A stretch of DNA of 64,000 bases from Bugulina stolonifera (GCA_935421135.1 OW285193.1:7620496-7684495), one strand, 5' to 3'; positions 25,693 through 38,887 are shown, counted from the first letter of the stretch. Numbers and translations are program-made. Notes: generated from the letters alone by a model not told the origin.

Positions 25693-28567
25693 TCACAATT
25701 TCTTTACAACTGCTACTGCTTTCTTGTGACACTCTTTCACATCAGCAGGCATTAAGTGAAAGTTCTTGTATCCGGTATCATAGTCTATTTCCAGGATGCT
25801 TTCAAAATCAAATTTATTAATTGTTATGTGTTGGGTGTAAGCACTTGTACACTCTGACATAGCTAGCTGATATCCATCCTCCTTAGCAGCTTCCAAGATC
25901 ATAGCGACCATCGCTCTGGCAAGTCCTTGACCTGCATACTCCGGTAGTACCATGATATCTTGTATGTTTATCAGTTTATCCACTCTACAATAGAGTGAAC
26001 AGTCATGATGTACTGGTAGTATCAGTATTCAGGACAATTCCATTGTGTTATCAGCTAAAATATTTGTATACCTTATTTGTGTGTGCACCCTGCATATACA
26101 GTCCAATATGATATTCTTGTAGTATGTAGGCTACATGCTATTGGTTAAAATATCTGTTTAGTAACTGGAGTTTTACCCTGTGAATGTTACTTCTTCCTTC
26201 TCGGTCCGGTGTTATCATTTTTCTCCAATTCGGGGCCTTGATTATATACATGTAGGTGTTGTTTCACTAGGGAGCAGCGCGATTCATTCTTACAAACCAG
26301 TATGACACACATCTACGTACCTATACTTACTCTATACTTACCTCAACAAGTAGTTACTAGTCCATAGAGCCTATTGTAACACTACTAGCTGCTAGCTACT
26401 AGCTGGCCACTGCAGTATCATTACAGTCAACTCTTTAAAACATACCGGTGCCATTTAAAGACGCCCGCCTTCTCTACTAGCTCATCCATTAATGTATCGA
26501 CATGCGCCATTTTCTCTATAACTTCTGGTTTGGATAGATACATTTTAAGTTCCAAGACAGATTTATCTTTCTGTTCTGGGGGTGTCTTACCTTCTGGGTA
26601 ACGAGTGATACAGATGATGAACCCTGCAACCTGAAACAGTATTCTCATATTCATATTGTTATGTTTCTGCCAATGAGTACACACGGATGCTGATGGCACG
26701 AGGGTGGGAAGCGCCTGAGAGTGGTCGATCAGACTATGCATCCAGCATTATATAAAGAGTGAACAGTATGAGTAGTTTATGCACGTATAAAGGTCATAGA
26801 CCCGATGCCAGTGCTCATGAAAGAGTATGTTCTGTTGAACTTGAGGATGAGTAGCATTCTGTAAGGCGCACGGTTCGAACCCCAGTCAGGGTCTGGTATT
26901 TTCATGGATTTGAAACAAGTCTCTGGCTGCTCAAAAATAAATTCCTTGCTAAAAATGCATTATATATGTAGAAAATGACCAACACCCTGGCACTTAGTAA
27001 TTTATAACACATGGTAATTTATAAGACTTGGTATATATAATTTAGTTATCACATGCAATAATTATGGAAGAATCTACATTGTATATACATGTATAGTGTC
27101 TGATAAAAAACCGTTCCGAGGGTTGGGTCGGGTCGGCCCAGCCACTACAATGTTATTATCATGCTACAATCACGCCTAGTTAGAAACTAAACATTTTACT
27201 ATTCACAACTTGGAATCAAACCAGAGAGAACTTGTCAGAAGTACCACTTCTTCCACTGGAAACCCGAGGACACTTTGTACCGGCAAGTGTGTTTCTAAGC
27301 CATTAATTGTGAACTTACCTTTTGTTTATCGGTATCCCAGGCTACAATACAAGGTGTATTATCATATGGCAAGTAGTCTTTTAAAAGTGCTGCCATTGGT
27401 TCTTTATTCTCTTCCTCTGCCAGTTCTATCACAGCAGAAAACAACGGTTCGCTTACCCAGTAACCAAACCAGGCCTCTAAGAGTTCCTGCCATCGTTCTG
27501 ACTTGTCCCTCGCTCTCCAGATCTGAAATAAATTATTATACTGGAAGTAGCATGACAGCATACATACGTGTACACTATAAGGTATATGTACTCTAGCATA
27601 AGTAACTGCACTAAAGTCCTATTGAAAGTAGGACTGACTAATAGACTATTGCTATAGTTACATCTCTGCCCATTGCAAATATATCGTGATGCGATACAAT
27701 CTGACAAAATACTGCAGAGAGCGAGTTATATAATATTGTGGGGAGAAATTGACATTGACTGTTGTTGACATTGTATAAAATAGTGTTTAATTGTCTATAA
27801 ATAGTGTGCAATTATCTGTAAATGTTATGTAAAGACATGGTTATATCGGACCCAGTGCCCATTATATGTAATACATCGTAATATCGGGGCCAGTGCCCAT
27901 TATATGTAATACATCGTAATATCGGGGCCAGTGCCCATTATATGTAATACATCGTAATATCGGACCCAGTGCCCATTATATGTAATACATCGTAATATCG
28001 GGGCCAGTGGTTATACTTTTATACTTATTGTATAATATGCAATATTATTTACTATTTCCTGTATATGACCAACTTTAGGAGGTTCGACCTAGTACTTTTT
28101 ATCATTATTGCGCAATACTTTAGACCGAGTGACGATCGTGCTATTTACCGGAAGCCATCGAAAATTAAATCGTATAAAAAGCTAACGTTTTTTTCTGAAT
28201 TGATTGCGCTGCTTCTAGACTAGCCTACTTCTAGCTGAAAGCCAGAGTAGCATCAATAAAACACATGTTAGCTCTAAGACAGTAGTAGCAACTCAGACTT
28301 AATGGGTCACAGTACATGCGCAGTCAACTAGGTTGTCATAGCTCAGCATTATGTAATAGGAGGCAGTTCAATTGACCACACCTGTACTTCTCCCATACTC
28401 GCACTGCAAGTTCCTGTACATGTGCACATACGTAAGAACATTACAATATTACATCGGAATAATTTTACAGTACTGTAATGCATGATTATTACAATAAATG
28501 ATATAATATCACTATATTAAATAATATTATAACATCATTATGATACCTGAATTTCAAGATTCGTCAT
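25693..28567 (-). CDS. GNAT acyltransferase, arylalkylamine N-acetyltransferase-like (GNAT-1)
   Basis: Predicted acetyl-CoA-dependent N-acyltransferase, cytosolic. Exons: 28567-28547 (MTNLEIQ only), 27522-27319, 26630-26446, 25984-25693. All phases fit, giving 233 residues. Visible family features are an N-terminal strand-helix with SEPLFSAVIELAEEE (compare EPLN in insect dopamine N-acetyltransferase), a central TPCIVAWDTDKQKVAGFIIC beta pair, and motif A VLPEYAGQGLARAM, which provides the Q-x-G-x-A acetyl-CoA loop. A C-terminal TSAYTQHITINKFDFE stretch sits where the second acetyl-CoA-contacting helix of these enzymes lies. The likely substrate is an aryl- or polyamine, but that is inference. 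It is closest to GNAT-2, with exon 2 almost identical. No broken frames. Confidence 0.75.
26840..26970 (+). mobile_element. tRNA-SINE relic
   Basis: Box-B-like CGGTTCGAACCCCAG followed by the family body TCTCTGGCTGCTCAAAAATA. The 5' half of the tRNA-like head is degenerate. Lies in GNAT-1 intron 2. Confidence 0.55.
27844..28012. repeat. 38-bp minisatellite in GNAT-1 intron 1
   Basis: About 4.4 copies of a 38-bp unit with core CCAGTGCCCATTATATG. At the matching place upstream of GNAT-2 (36,812-36,838) there is a single copy, so the array expanded, or contracted, after the duplication. Confidence 0.85.
28080..28230. repeat. Old LTR-like relic in GNAT-1 intron 1
   Basis: Contains GGTTCGACCTAG, TTACCGGAAG, TATAAAAAG and TTGATTGCGCTG in the order seen in the solo LTRs of this window. 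A matching relic is at about 36,900-37,100 in GNAT-2, so the insertion predates the GNAT-1/GNAT-2 duplication. Confidence 0.45.
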
Positions 28568-28779
28568 TTTCTACCACCAGTAGCCAAATGAACGTATTTC
28601 TGTAATCTTATTCCAGTTTGCATACAGGTGCGGCTTAAACTAAATAATTGTGTGTACTTCTATATTCTTGGAAGATCAACTTTGTTGATCATATTGTACC
28701 ATTGGGTGAAACTACTGGTGCTTTCCGACGCACCAATTGTAGTCGATCGACTTTAGCTGTCGACTTTTTATTGGCTGTT

Positions 28780-29500
28780 CACTGTCTAGTACTACTGTTA
28801 GCAGTATTCTGTAATTGTATTGCTTGGTTTATTCTGGAAATGCAGTAATCTGAAGAGAAATAACATGTATATGAAAAAATGCACAGTGCGTGCAATCTTG
28901 CAGATTGTTTTTGTATAGCTATACTCTTAATCTTACAGTAGCTAAGAAATTTGTAAATTACTAAAATGACAAATAATTATTTTACTCTGGTGAGACCAAA
29001 CCCAAGTTCCTATGAATGATTGATAGTCAAGCACTCTACCATTACCCTATCAGATCCACAGTGACTGCTAGGGAAAACTAGCTATTAAAATGAGGGTACA
29101 CGCTTGCTGGCCGTATAACCACTAAAATTGAGGTGGTTACACACCGTATACTCCCGAATGACCACAGTTCGAACTCTGCATATATGCAATAGTATTAGGC
29201 ATGAAGTTGTCATTTATTACCAAGAAAGGAGCAACTCCATCTAACACAATCACACTTCACTGAGTAGACTACGAAAATATTTTTCTAAACCTCAGCTACT
29301 GGCCAATGGAGTACACAGACATAAACATCTAAACTAATCGATAATTGTTGAGGGCAGCAGCTTTAGTAAATAGTTTATCTAGAACTGAACTCAGTGCTGC
29401 CAGTTTCTCAACTGCCTCTGGTTTGACAGGATATGTATTCAAAATCAGTTTGGGGGGTCTTCTAGCGATAGTCCTATTAGGTAGCATGTCATTGATAAGA
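28780..29500 (-). pseudogene. GNAT relic (exon 3 and start of exon 4)
   Basis: The minus strand at about 29,340-29,470 reads NTYPVKPEAVEKLAALSSVL and DKLFTKAAALNNY, clearly GNAT exon 3. The intron to its left still resembles GNAT-3 intron 3, and 28,790-28,830 resembles the first bases of exon 4. Exons 1 and 2 and most of exon 4 are gone. Confidence 0.65.
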
Positions 29501-30320
29501 CAAATTCAGCAGCCGAAAATAAATAAATGTATGAGTAGGTCCAGAACTTCTTCACTTGGTATCGGCCATTTAACTTCATACAACATCATTCATTGCAAAA
29601 ACTACACTTGAATTCATTTCTTTTGAGAAAATAGTATAAAACTCTGGTTAATATCACACTCCTAGCCCGAGGACTGCGAGGTGAAATAGTTGGTGCCTTA
29701 AGTGCTCTCCCCCCAAGTTAGTGCAATATCATATTCCAAGTAGCCTTAGATCATTTTTTGTGATTGGGACAATTGGAATGAGTGGTGACACCATGATATT
29801 GGGAAACACAACATTTCAATCTAGAAGGTTACTGAGGAACCCTGATCATGTTAAAGGGATCTAAATCTCGCCTCGTGGGCCTATGCTAAGCTCTAGATCC
29901 GATCATGTGAGGGCAAGGTACATGTATGTACACATGTAGCTGTGGAAGGCACCAGAACGTTCTCTGAACTAACCCAAGAGACTAAAAGTTAGCTAAATAA
30001 TTCATGATTTTATACAACATAGTTCTGTCATACAGTTTACTGGTATTGTTCACGCCTTTCACTTTATAATAATCTCATTGTGACAATTTCCCATTGTTAG
30101 CACGCTCAATATACCATTTATAACGAAATGAAACCATCCCAATGGAACTTAGGTAATATACTAGTGCATTGTTATTATTGATTGCTCAAAGAAATTTAAT
30201 ATTTATTTCTTTATCAGCCTCTAAAGCCATTTTGTAAAGTCAGCTACCAGAATGTCAGTTTCAATTCACAGTGTTCTGTGCAGTCGAGGCAGATACATGC
30301 TTCTCAGTAAACTTATCAGC
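29500..30320. other. Non-coding spacer
   Basis: No supported gene, exon or repeat family recognised between the GNAT relic and the duplicated lectin flank. Confidence 0.45.
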
Positions 30321-31690
30321 AACATGAGTAGATATAGAATAATATTTGGTAAGTAAACCAAAGGTTTTATATAAATTGTGGTGCTCAGGCTTCAACCAAA
30401 GGTTTGCTCCCTAGCAGCCAAAAGTGCTCCTGCCTCTATTATAGAGGCTTTCATACAAGTTGTCTAATTAAACATTATTAGCAAGATTTAACCTATCATA
30501 TTCAAGCTATTTCTCACTTAATATGTCAAACGTGTTTTGAGCAAATCATTTACAAGCATAATAAAGCAATGTGTAATGTAACAGATTTGAGTTTCCCAGC
30601 AAGTCAAGTCAACTGCATGTTGATGATCGAGATTAGTAATGGCTGACTCGGCTGACTCGGCTAAGCTATATTGGACTGATTTGGATGAAAATGGTGGGTT
30701 AATAAAAACATTTTGGTGCTGAGGATTTGTGTGACAATGAGGTGGATGATGTTGTGCATATCCTTAAGTAGAAAGAAGGAGAATTGAGGACTGCGTTACA
30801 ACTACTAGACCTATATTAGTGTATATGACTAGATTATACTCAGATATAAAACTTCGATGTCCATCAGTCATATCTCATTACTGTGCTGTGTAGTTTAATG
30901 AAATAAAAAGCATTTTATAGAGCAGTCTTTTATCTTTTTATGATATATTTATGATTTGGGCACAAAAATGCTTATTCTATGACTAAAATCTATTTTTGTA
31001 CAATGACCTGAATTAACACATATACTGCTAGGATATGAGCACTTCAAATAAATAGGAGTCCTTCAAATGGTTAATGTATATATTAATGTATATACACTTT
31101 TAATGTTTGTAGTAGTTGTTAGACTATTCTATATTCTGCATTCAAGTTCTATATATATGCTATTGAACAAAAATACTCTCTAGATTGTTGTGTTGCATAT
31201 TAAGCGTTCATTGTGATAGCATTCTCTAGTAGAGTCTTGGCATAGTAAAAAGGAAGAGTATAATGTACTTGTCTACTTATATACTGTTGCCATGATAACT
31301 ATTATTATGTAACACTTGTTCTACAACACCTGTCATGTAGAGTGTTAGGTAACTTTTCCTAAAAAAAGACATCTATTAGCATGAGGACATAACATAGGTT
31401 AGGTACATGTAGAATAATAAATAAATCAGTACAAGCAAGGATTTTCGATTTAGTTAATTGGCTCAGTTCACATCTACTGCTCACTGGTAAAGCTAAGTTT
31501 GCAGAGCTGGTGTAGTGGTAATGTGTTTTGTCCATCGTGCCAGACGATGAGTATAGTAAGACCAGTCCACTTACATGCTATTTTCTAGCCTGCAAGTAGT
31601 TTATGGTACATGCAATTAGTGAGTGCTATATCATAATTATAGAGAAACGAGGAGTTAAATATAGAAATTAGGAATGTCTTTAGAAGATAG
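30320..31690. repeat. Duplicated upstream flank of lectin-like gene 1
   Basis: Patches of this stretch, for example ATGAGTAGATATAGAAT at about 30,325 and TGCTATTGAACAAAAATACT at about 31,160, recur in order at 42,482-42,655 upstream of lectin-like gene 2. The duplication therefore included more than 1 kb of 5' flank. No coding segment was recognised. Confidence 0.6.
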
Positions 31691-31692
31691 AA

Positions 31693-33016
31693 ATGTGTAA
31701 CATCTGGTACCTGTTGCTTGCACTTGGTACTGCGAGAAACATTAAAATTAGGTTTTCTTCATTTGTTTTCCATTGACCGAGATTTACATATGCATCTAAT
31801 AGGGACAGACGAAAATGCAATCAACGATGTCATGAATAACGCTTACAGTACTGAGCTGCAGCTTACTTTTTTGTATATTATTCTGTTTAGTGATCGCTAT
31901 GACGATGGTTCAGAGAGTAGACTGCAGTTACTATAAGGAGGCTATGTTCACCAGATATGAGACGCCATCTGGTGGTCTCCTTGATACATCAATATCTACA
32001 GCTTGGAGTTGTCTCTCTCAGCCTAGATGTATTCTAGACTGTCTCAGCAAAGATGGCTGCCAAGGAACTCTCTATGACCCACTGACTAACAACTGTAGAA
32101 TGATAACTTGTGTCAATCCTAACCTACTAACTCTTCAGCATTCAGACGTGTTCAAACTGTACGTTGTCGGAGGGTTGAACAGGAAGGAGCTTGCGAGAGG
32201 TTGGAGATTATTATTTATTTGTCAATCATAGAGACAAAATGACTCATTATATCCAAGCCACCAATTGCTACATTCAAGCCGTTTCACTTTTCCCAAGTAA
32301 TTTTGCTTTAATACACTCATGCTACTTGCACTCTGAACTTCACTCCTACAGTTCATTTCATAAGAAATTTTATAATGAAGTCAATGCTTTGGTTATTCAA
32401 AGAGTGATTCTCAACCCAATCTTGCTGCTGAATGTTAGAGTATGTATGTCTACATTGTACTACAGGAAAACCAGCGTATCTGTCTTCTACCTTGATTCAA
32501 CTGAACGTTGATCCAAACCTATACATAGCCTCTAAGGCTAACGATGGTGTGTATTTCAACCCTCATGATCAATATGGGTCAACAGCAGGCACGGAGTTAG
32601 AGAACCGTCCTTGGTGGAGAGTTGATCTGGAGAGTGTCTTCTGCATCTGGGAGGTGAATATCCTCAACACTGGACAGACAACAGGTGAACAGGAATTCTA
32701 TTAGTTTATCAGAGTAGTAACCAAATATCAAATCATCTTATACTTTGCACCGGTTCTATAATGTTATTATAAAGGTCCAGACTCAGATATGTACAAATCG
32801 GCAAAGAATGCAGAGGTTACGGTTGCCATGGAAACAGGAGATTTGGAGTTTACTGAATCTAACAGAGAGGTTCTGTGTAACTACCATGATGGCATTCTGA
32901 ATCCAAACTACACTCTGGTCACATGTGGTCAGCCAATCAGAGGACAGTTTGTTCAAGTTCTATGGAATGCAACAACCAGTCTATACTTGTTCGAGGTTGA
33001 AGTGTATGGGATATAA
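31693..33016 (+). CDS. Secreted PAN/apple-like plus F5/8C (F-type lectin-like) protein, copy 1
   Basis: Exons: 31693-31726, 31891-32199, 32466-32684, 32775-33016; phases agree, 267 residues. Residues 1-20 form a probable signal peptide (MCNIWYLLLALVIAMTMVQR, split by intron 1). Residues 22-115 carry at least seven cysteines with the spacing of a PAN/apple-type fold (DCSYY..., SQPRCILDCLSKDGCQGTLY, NNCRMITC). Residues 115-267 resemble a discoidin or F-type lectin beta-sandwich: GKPAYLSST at the start, NRPWWRVDLESVFCIWEVNI in the middle and SLYLFEVEVYGI at the end. F-type lectins usually have LCEVEVYG; here the Cys is Phe. Sugar binding is plausible but not shown. It lies tail to tail with a GNAT relic. 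Confidence 0.72.
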
Positions 33017-33251
33017 GAATTCTTTGGCAAATTCAAAATAAAGCACTTTACCATGGAATCATTGCACATGTAAATGTACATGCATGTACCTGGATGTAAA
33101 AATGCATATCTAGAGCATGGTCTTACGGCTAAATCACTAGTTAGACAAAGTTTAACTTTATTTTTCTTTTTTCCATATAATAATCGCACATACATGTAAT
33201 TTACTAGTAATTTGTATATGTTTTGAACTAGATAGCTTTTACAAAGTAATT

Positions 33252-33535
33252 TTGAAATTCTAATCTACAACTGCTTTATTAATATTGCTGCCATTTTCTG
33301 TGACACCTTTTAATGTTTGCTGGCATCTGATGGAAATAAATGTATGTACTTTCATAATCCATTTCTAGAACTTTCTCAAAGTTAAATCTGTTGATCTTAT
33401 TCCGCTGAGTGAAAGGACTGGTACTCTCTGACACGACCAATTGGAATCCATCTTCTTTAGCGATTTTTATAACTTTTACTGTCATTTCATTGGCTATTCT
33501 TTGTCTGGTATATTATTGTTACAGTACTACCATGC
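33252..33535 (-). pseudogene. GNAT relic (exon 4)
   Basis: The minus strand matches GNAT-3 exon 4 (KEDGFQLVVSESTSPFTQ, NKINRFNFEKVLEMDYEST). The C-terminal end is frameshifted after ANIKRCHRKWQQY, and the motif-A region is disrupted near 33,500. The matching exon 3 side is cut off by a SINE at about 33,730. Confidence 0.75.
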
Positions 33536-33737
33536 TCTGCAATCTCATTGCTTGGTTTACTCTGTAACGCAGTGATGCAGAGTAAAATATAATGTAGTAA
33601 TATTAGGTATGGAGTTGTCATTTCCTATTGGAGAGAAAACAACTCCAGCTAAAGAATCACACTATGTTGAATATACTTGACTTAAATCCAAATAAGTTTT
33701 AGTAACTAGCAGTTAGATTTTCTATAATGTTGGAGCA

Positions 33738-34010
33738 GCCGTGACTGAGTGGTTAGAATGCTGAACCTTCAAGCTGAAGGTGCCAGGTTCGAATCCTAGT
33801 CACGGTGGTGTTAGGAAGAGCAACCAGCCACAATTGCTCCTGTGCCTCATATAAAAGTCCTTGAGGTCATGCAAATCAGCATGGCTTCAAGGCAATTCCT
33901 CTACCCCTGCCAAAAAGGCCATGTCATTTGGGCCTTTCTCACAGGGAGTTGGCCAGCACTGGCATCTGGCAGTGCAAGCTGTAAGGGGCTGGTCACACCG
34001 AGAAGTATAA
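33738..34010 (+). mobile_element. tRNA-derived SINE
   Basis: The head, 33738-33806, folds as a tRNA: acceptor strands GCCGTGA / TCACGGT, box A TGACTGAGTGG, box B GGTTCGAATCC. The anticodon arm has become a simple hairpin (ACCTTCA-AGC-TGAAGGT), so this is not a functional tRNA gene. A non-tRNA body follows (CCACAATTGCTCCTGTGCC to about CTGGTCACACCGAG). It interrupts a GNAT relic. Confidence 0.75.
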
Positions 34011-34399
34011 GCTGTTGAGTTTAGCCGGTGAGGTAGATTCTCTGTAATGCTTGCAGTAAATAGAGAATAGCATATAATTTTTCATTTTCAAAACTAGCCA
34101 GTCCCAACCCTGCAAGTCAAGAACAAAGTAAAAATAACTATCGATGATAGCCAAGCCACCAATTTGTTGATACATGTCTTTTCACTGAGTTTATTGTAGT
34201 TGACTCCACATGTAGTTCTTTAAATTAATTCAAATTATTGTACAAATGTATTTTGATTGAAACAAATGATTTGACTCAATTGACTTTGTATCACCCATCC
34301 CATTCTACTTCAATACTGTCCTGTTACTTGTACTCTGCCATATTATGTCATGAATTTTGTGTTGAAATAATAAAAAAATAAATATAATGGAGCCAATGC

Positions 34400-34856
34400 T
34401 TTGGTTATTCAAAGAGTGATTCTTAACCCATTTGCTGCTGAATGCTACAGATTTTTTTGTTTATATTACACTACCGGAAAACCAGCGTATTTGTCTTCTT
34501 CCTTGACTAAAAAGAACATTGATCCTGACCGATACACAGCCTTAAGGGTAACGGCGGCTTGCACTTCAAGCCTAATGATCAATATGGATCAATAGCCGGT
34601 GCAGAGTTTGAGAACCCTCCTTGGTGGAGAGTTGATCTGGGGAGTGTCTTCTGCATCTGAGAAGTGAATATTCTCAACACTGGACAAACAGCAGGTGAAG
34701 AGAAATTATATTGGTTTATCAGAATAATTGCAACCAAATATCAAATCATTTCATGGTTACACCCAGGTTTATAATTATTTTAAAGGTGCAGATGTAGATA
34801 TGACATTGTACTAGTGGACAAATGATTCAGTGATTGCGGCTGCCATGGAAACATGG
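34400..34856 (+). pseudogene. Lectin-like gene, copy 3 (broken)
   Basis: Matches exons 3 and 4 of the lectin-like genes: GKPAYLSSSLTKKNIDPDRY, then a frameshift near 34,550, NPPWWRVDLGSVFCI followed by an in-frame stop at the tryptophan position (TGA at about 34,659). Exon 4 breaks off after about 60 bp where the GNAT-2 flank begins. The leader and PAN exons are absent. Confidence 0.8.
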
Positions 34857-34988
34857 AAAAAATGTATCCAACTCGAAAATAAACATACACGCATGCAGCA
34901 AAATATTACTGCTGTTGGGCTATACGCTATACAAACATTTAACATTTGTAACAGACAACTTATATTTTTTCTGCATTGGTAATTTATT

Positions 34989-37499
34989 TCACAATTTCTT
35001 TACCACTGCCACCACTTTCTTGTGACAGTCTTTCACATCAGCAGGCATTAAGTGGAAATTCTTGTATCCAGTATCATATTCTACTTCCAGGATGCTTTCG
35101 AAGTCAAACTTATTAATTGTAATGTGTTGGCTGTAAGTACTTGTACACTGTGACGTAGCTAGCTTATACCCATCCTCCTTAGCAACCTTTAGAATCGCCG
35201 CGATCATCGCTGTGGCTATTCCTTGACCAGCATATTCTGGGAGTACCATGATATCTTGTAGGTTTATCAGTTTATCCACTCTACAATATAATACGTTGAA
35301 GTCGATGAATATGATGGACTAGTAATATCAGTATTTAGGACCATCCCATTGTGTTATCAGCTAAGACATTTGTATACCTTATACATGTATGTGTGTGCAG
35401 TCATTAGGCAATGTTACTCTTATTGCACACTGCAAGTACATGTACAATCCAATATGCTATTTTTGTAGCATGTACACTGTATATACTATTAGTTACAATA
35501 TCTGTTTATCTGTAGTAACTGGAGTTTTACTCCTTGAATGTTACTTCCTCCAGTCTTGGTCTGGTGTTGTGATTTTTCTCCAATCCAGAGCCTTGAGTAT
35601 ATACATGTGTAAGTGTTGCTTCACTAGGGAGCAGCGCCATTCATTCTTACAATATAGTATTACACACACATACGTACATGCAGCAGACTTAATATAGCTA
35701 GCACTCTATATATTTTACCACTTACATGTACATGTACCTGCACAAGTAGCTACTAGTTCAGAGAGCCTATTATAACACTACCCTTAACATTGACTGGCCA
35801 CCGCAGTATCATTACAGTCAACTCTCTAAAACATACTTGTGCCATTTAAAGACGTCTGCCTTCTCTATCAGCTCACCCAGGAATGCACCAATGTGTGAAA
35901 TTTTCTCTATAACTTCTGGTTTGAATAGATACTTTTTCAGTTCCAAGACAGATTCATCCTCCAGTTCTTGGGGTGTCTTACCTTCTGGGTAACAGGTGAC
36001 ACAGATGATGAACCCTGCAACCTGAAACAGTATTCTCATATTTATATAACTCTGTGATGTAATTTTAGTCAATCAAGCATTGCTGTGTCTGGTTGGGTAG
36101 CTGAGGCTCAACTCCTATAACTAGATAGACTAGCAGGTGTCAAACCTACAGCTGTGGGGAGAAGCTGGACTGCTGGAACCAAACCAGAGAGAACTTGTCA
36201 GAGGTACCACTTTTTCCACTGGAAACCTCAGAACATATTGTACCGGCAAGTGTGTTTCTAAGCCATTAATTGTGAACTTACCTTTTGTTTATCGGTATCC
36301 CAGGCTACAATACAAGGTGTATTATCATATGGCAAGTAGTCTTTTAAAAGTGCTGTCATTGGTTCTTTATTCTCTTCCTCTGCCAGTTCTACCACAGCAG
36401 AAAACAACGGTTCGCTTACCCAGTAACCAAACCAGGCCTCTAAGAGTTCCTCCCATCGTTCTGACTTGTCTCTAGCTCTCCAGATCTGAAATAAATTATG
36501 ATACAATAATATACTTGGAGTAGCATGACAGCATACATACGTGTACACTATAAGGTATATGTACTCTAGCATAAGTAACTGTACTAAAGTCCTATTGAAA
36601 GTAGGACTAATAGACTGTTGCTACAGTCACATCTCTGCCCATTGCAAATATATTGTGATGAGACACAATCTGACAAAATACTGCAGAGAGCGAGTTATAT
36701 AATATTGTAGGGAGAAATTGACATTGACCGTTGTTGACATTGTATAAAATAGTGTTTAATTGTCTATAAATAGTGTGCAATTATCTGTAAATGTTATGTA
36801 AATGCATGGTTATATCGGACCCAGTGCCCATTATATGTTTATACTTTTATATAATTATTGTACATGTACATGTATGTGCAATATCATGTGCTATTTTCTG
36901 TAAATATGACTGACTTTAAGAGATCCTACCTCGTCCTTTTTGTTATTATTGTGCAATACTTTAGACCGAGTGATGGTCGTACTTTTTACTGAAAGCCACC
37001 GGAACGAAATGAATTATAGTATAAAATACGAAAGTTCTTCTGTATTGATTCAGTTGTTACATGGAGCTCAATAAAGGTACACCTACTTTTGCAAGGAATC
37101 TATTTGGAGTTATCTTTTCTATACTAGTATACTTCTAGCCTTAGTCCTTAGGGACTGAAAGCCAAAGTCCTAGAGTAGCACCGATAAAACACATGTTAGC
37201 TCTAAGACAGTAGTAGCAACTCAGACCTATGGAGTCACAGTACATACGCAGTCAACTAGGTCGTCACAGCTCAGCTTTATGTAATAGGAGGCAGTTCAAT
37301 TGACCACTCCTGAACTTCTCCCGTACTCGTACCGCGGGTACCTGCCGTGTGCACAAGCATAAAACACTACAACATTACATTGGAGTAATTTTACAGTGCT
37401 GTAATGCATGATTATTACAATAAAGTGATATAATATCACTATATATTACAACATAATACTATAACATCATTACTATACCTGAATTTCAAGATTGGTCAT
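34989..37499 (-). CDS. GNAT acyltransferase, arylalkylamine N-acetyltransferase-like (GNAT-2)
   Basis: Exons: 37499-37479 (MTNLEIQ), 36485-36282, 36021-35837, 35280-34989; 233 residues, no breaks. It has the same domain features as GNAT-1, with motif A reading VLPEYAGQGIATAM. Exon 2 and its flanks differ from GNAT-1 by only about six bases in 204, whereas exon 3 is clearly more diverged (for example AFLGELIEKADVFKWHK against TLMDELVEKAGVFKWHR). This suggests conversion of part of the gene. The copied block runs from about 34,856 to 37,575 and matches about 25,570 to 28,640. Confidence 0.75.
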
Positions 37500-37579
37500 C
37501 TTCTACCAGCAGTTGCCAAACAAACGTATTTCTGTATTCCTGCTCCAGTTTGCTTACGGGTGCAGCTTAAAACCAAAAT

Positions 37580-38166
37580 CAATCATTATATTGCATTATA
37601 CTTTGCAGCCAGTACCCCAGTATACTATTAACTTACTATCAGTTACGGAGATGTTACAACATACGTGTAGTTTTTATAGTCGTGCAAAATAATTCTAGAA
37701 AGGGTCGGCTTATTCTACTCAATCTACGGACTTAGAAATAAGTCAGCTCCAATACCAAAGAAAACTGAATGCTTGATTAGACTAGTGAAGACGTGAAAAT
37801 CAAGTACCCACCCTAAATAGTGCACATACCCAACCTAGACTGTGCACCCCCACCTAAACTGTATACTGTAAATATACTGTAAAGATCTCGCACTGGTTTA
37901 CGCAGTGAGGAGTACTACCTGGTCTAGTGTCCCTCCTTTCTTACACGCACTGAGTAAGAGGTGTGACTGACTAGCAATGCTATATTATCAACTTGTAGTT
38001 ATGATGACTAATAACCACCAGGTCTTGAGTTGCTATCTACTGCTTTATGTGCGCATGCAAAGTCAATAATTATGCACCTGATTTCTAAAGGCATTATTTT
38101 ACGTAATACAAGGTAGTAAGGTATTCATCAGAATATACAATCCCACCATTGAAATTTATGTAAGTA
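37580..38166. other. Non-coding spacer
   Basis: Beyond the end of the GNAT-2 duplicated block. No coding segment or recognisable element up to the solo LTR. Confidence 0.45.
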
Positions 38167-38170
38167 GTAT

Positions 38171-38887
38171 TGTAATGGTTTTTGGTTTCTGGTATGGTCG
38201 TCCTAAGACGACTCCCGACCCAAAATGAAGTGCCTACGAGTGGTGCTAGGCCTTCTCATTACATGAAAGATTGATCGGAGTCAGTAGTCAAAGAACTACC
38301 AAAGACGACCCATGTGATTCCGAGTTATGCTTGTTTACTATACTGAGAAAGAGAGTAATCCGACCTAGTAGGCAGTTCGTGTTGCAAGGTCGAGGACCTT
38401 AACAACTAGAATGACCTATCTACGAAGTGAAAGTCTCTGTATATAAGTATAGATGTGTCTTTATTGAGATCCAAGCAAGAACTGAGACAAGAAACGTAAA
38501 AACACTGCCCTTTATATAGTAAGAGAACTTCCGGAGGAAGTTCCGGTAAAAAGGCCGACGTAGTGTCGGGAAAAGACGACGTGGGGTCGTCCGAAAATTG
38601 CGCAACAATATGGCAGCCGGAAGCCCGATGCCCGACCCAAAATGGGTCGGGTTAATACAAAATATGCTTAGAATCATCCAAATCATATACAAAATGAATA
38701 TCAGGTAATTCTGAGAAGTCGGGCCTCTTTACATGGGTATAAAAAGCAGTACAATGACTCAGTAATGCCATAGTTGAGTATACAAACAATATTCGACCAA
38801 GTAGCAAGGAATACAAGTAGATATACATATGGGTACACATTGTAGTTAATGTCAGGTGGTTAAAGAAGACTGTGCGTAACCATTACA
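38171..38887 (-). mobile_element. Solo LTR, family 1 (717 bp)
   Basis: Bounded by TGTAATG and CATTACA and flanked by a 4-bp duplication GTAT (38167-38170, 38888-38891). Read on the minus strand it has a TATA-like box followed by an AATAAAG polyadenylation signal (CTTTATTGAG on plus near 38,459), the layout of an LTR. No internal retroelement sequence is attached. Confidence 0.82.

Noticed and set aside
33738..33806. Possible functional tRNA gene
   Set aside because: The anticodon arm is a plain hairpin without a valid loop, and a SINE body follows.
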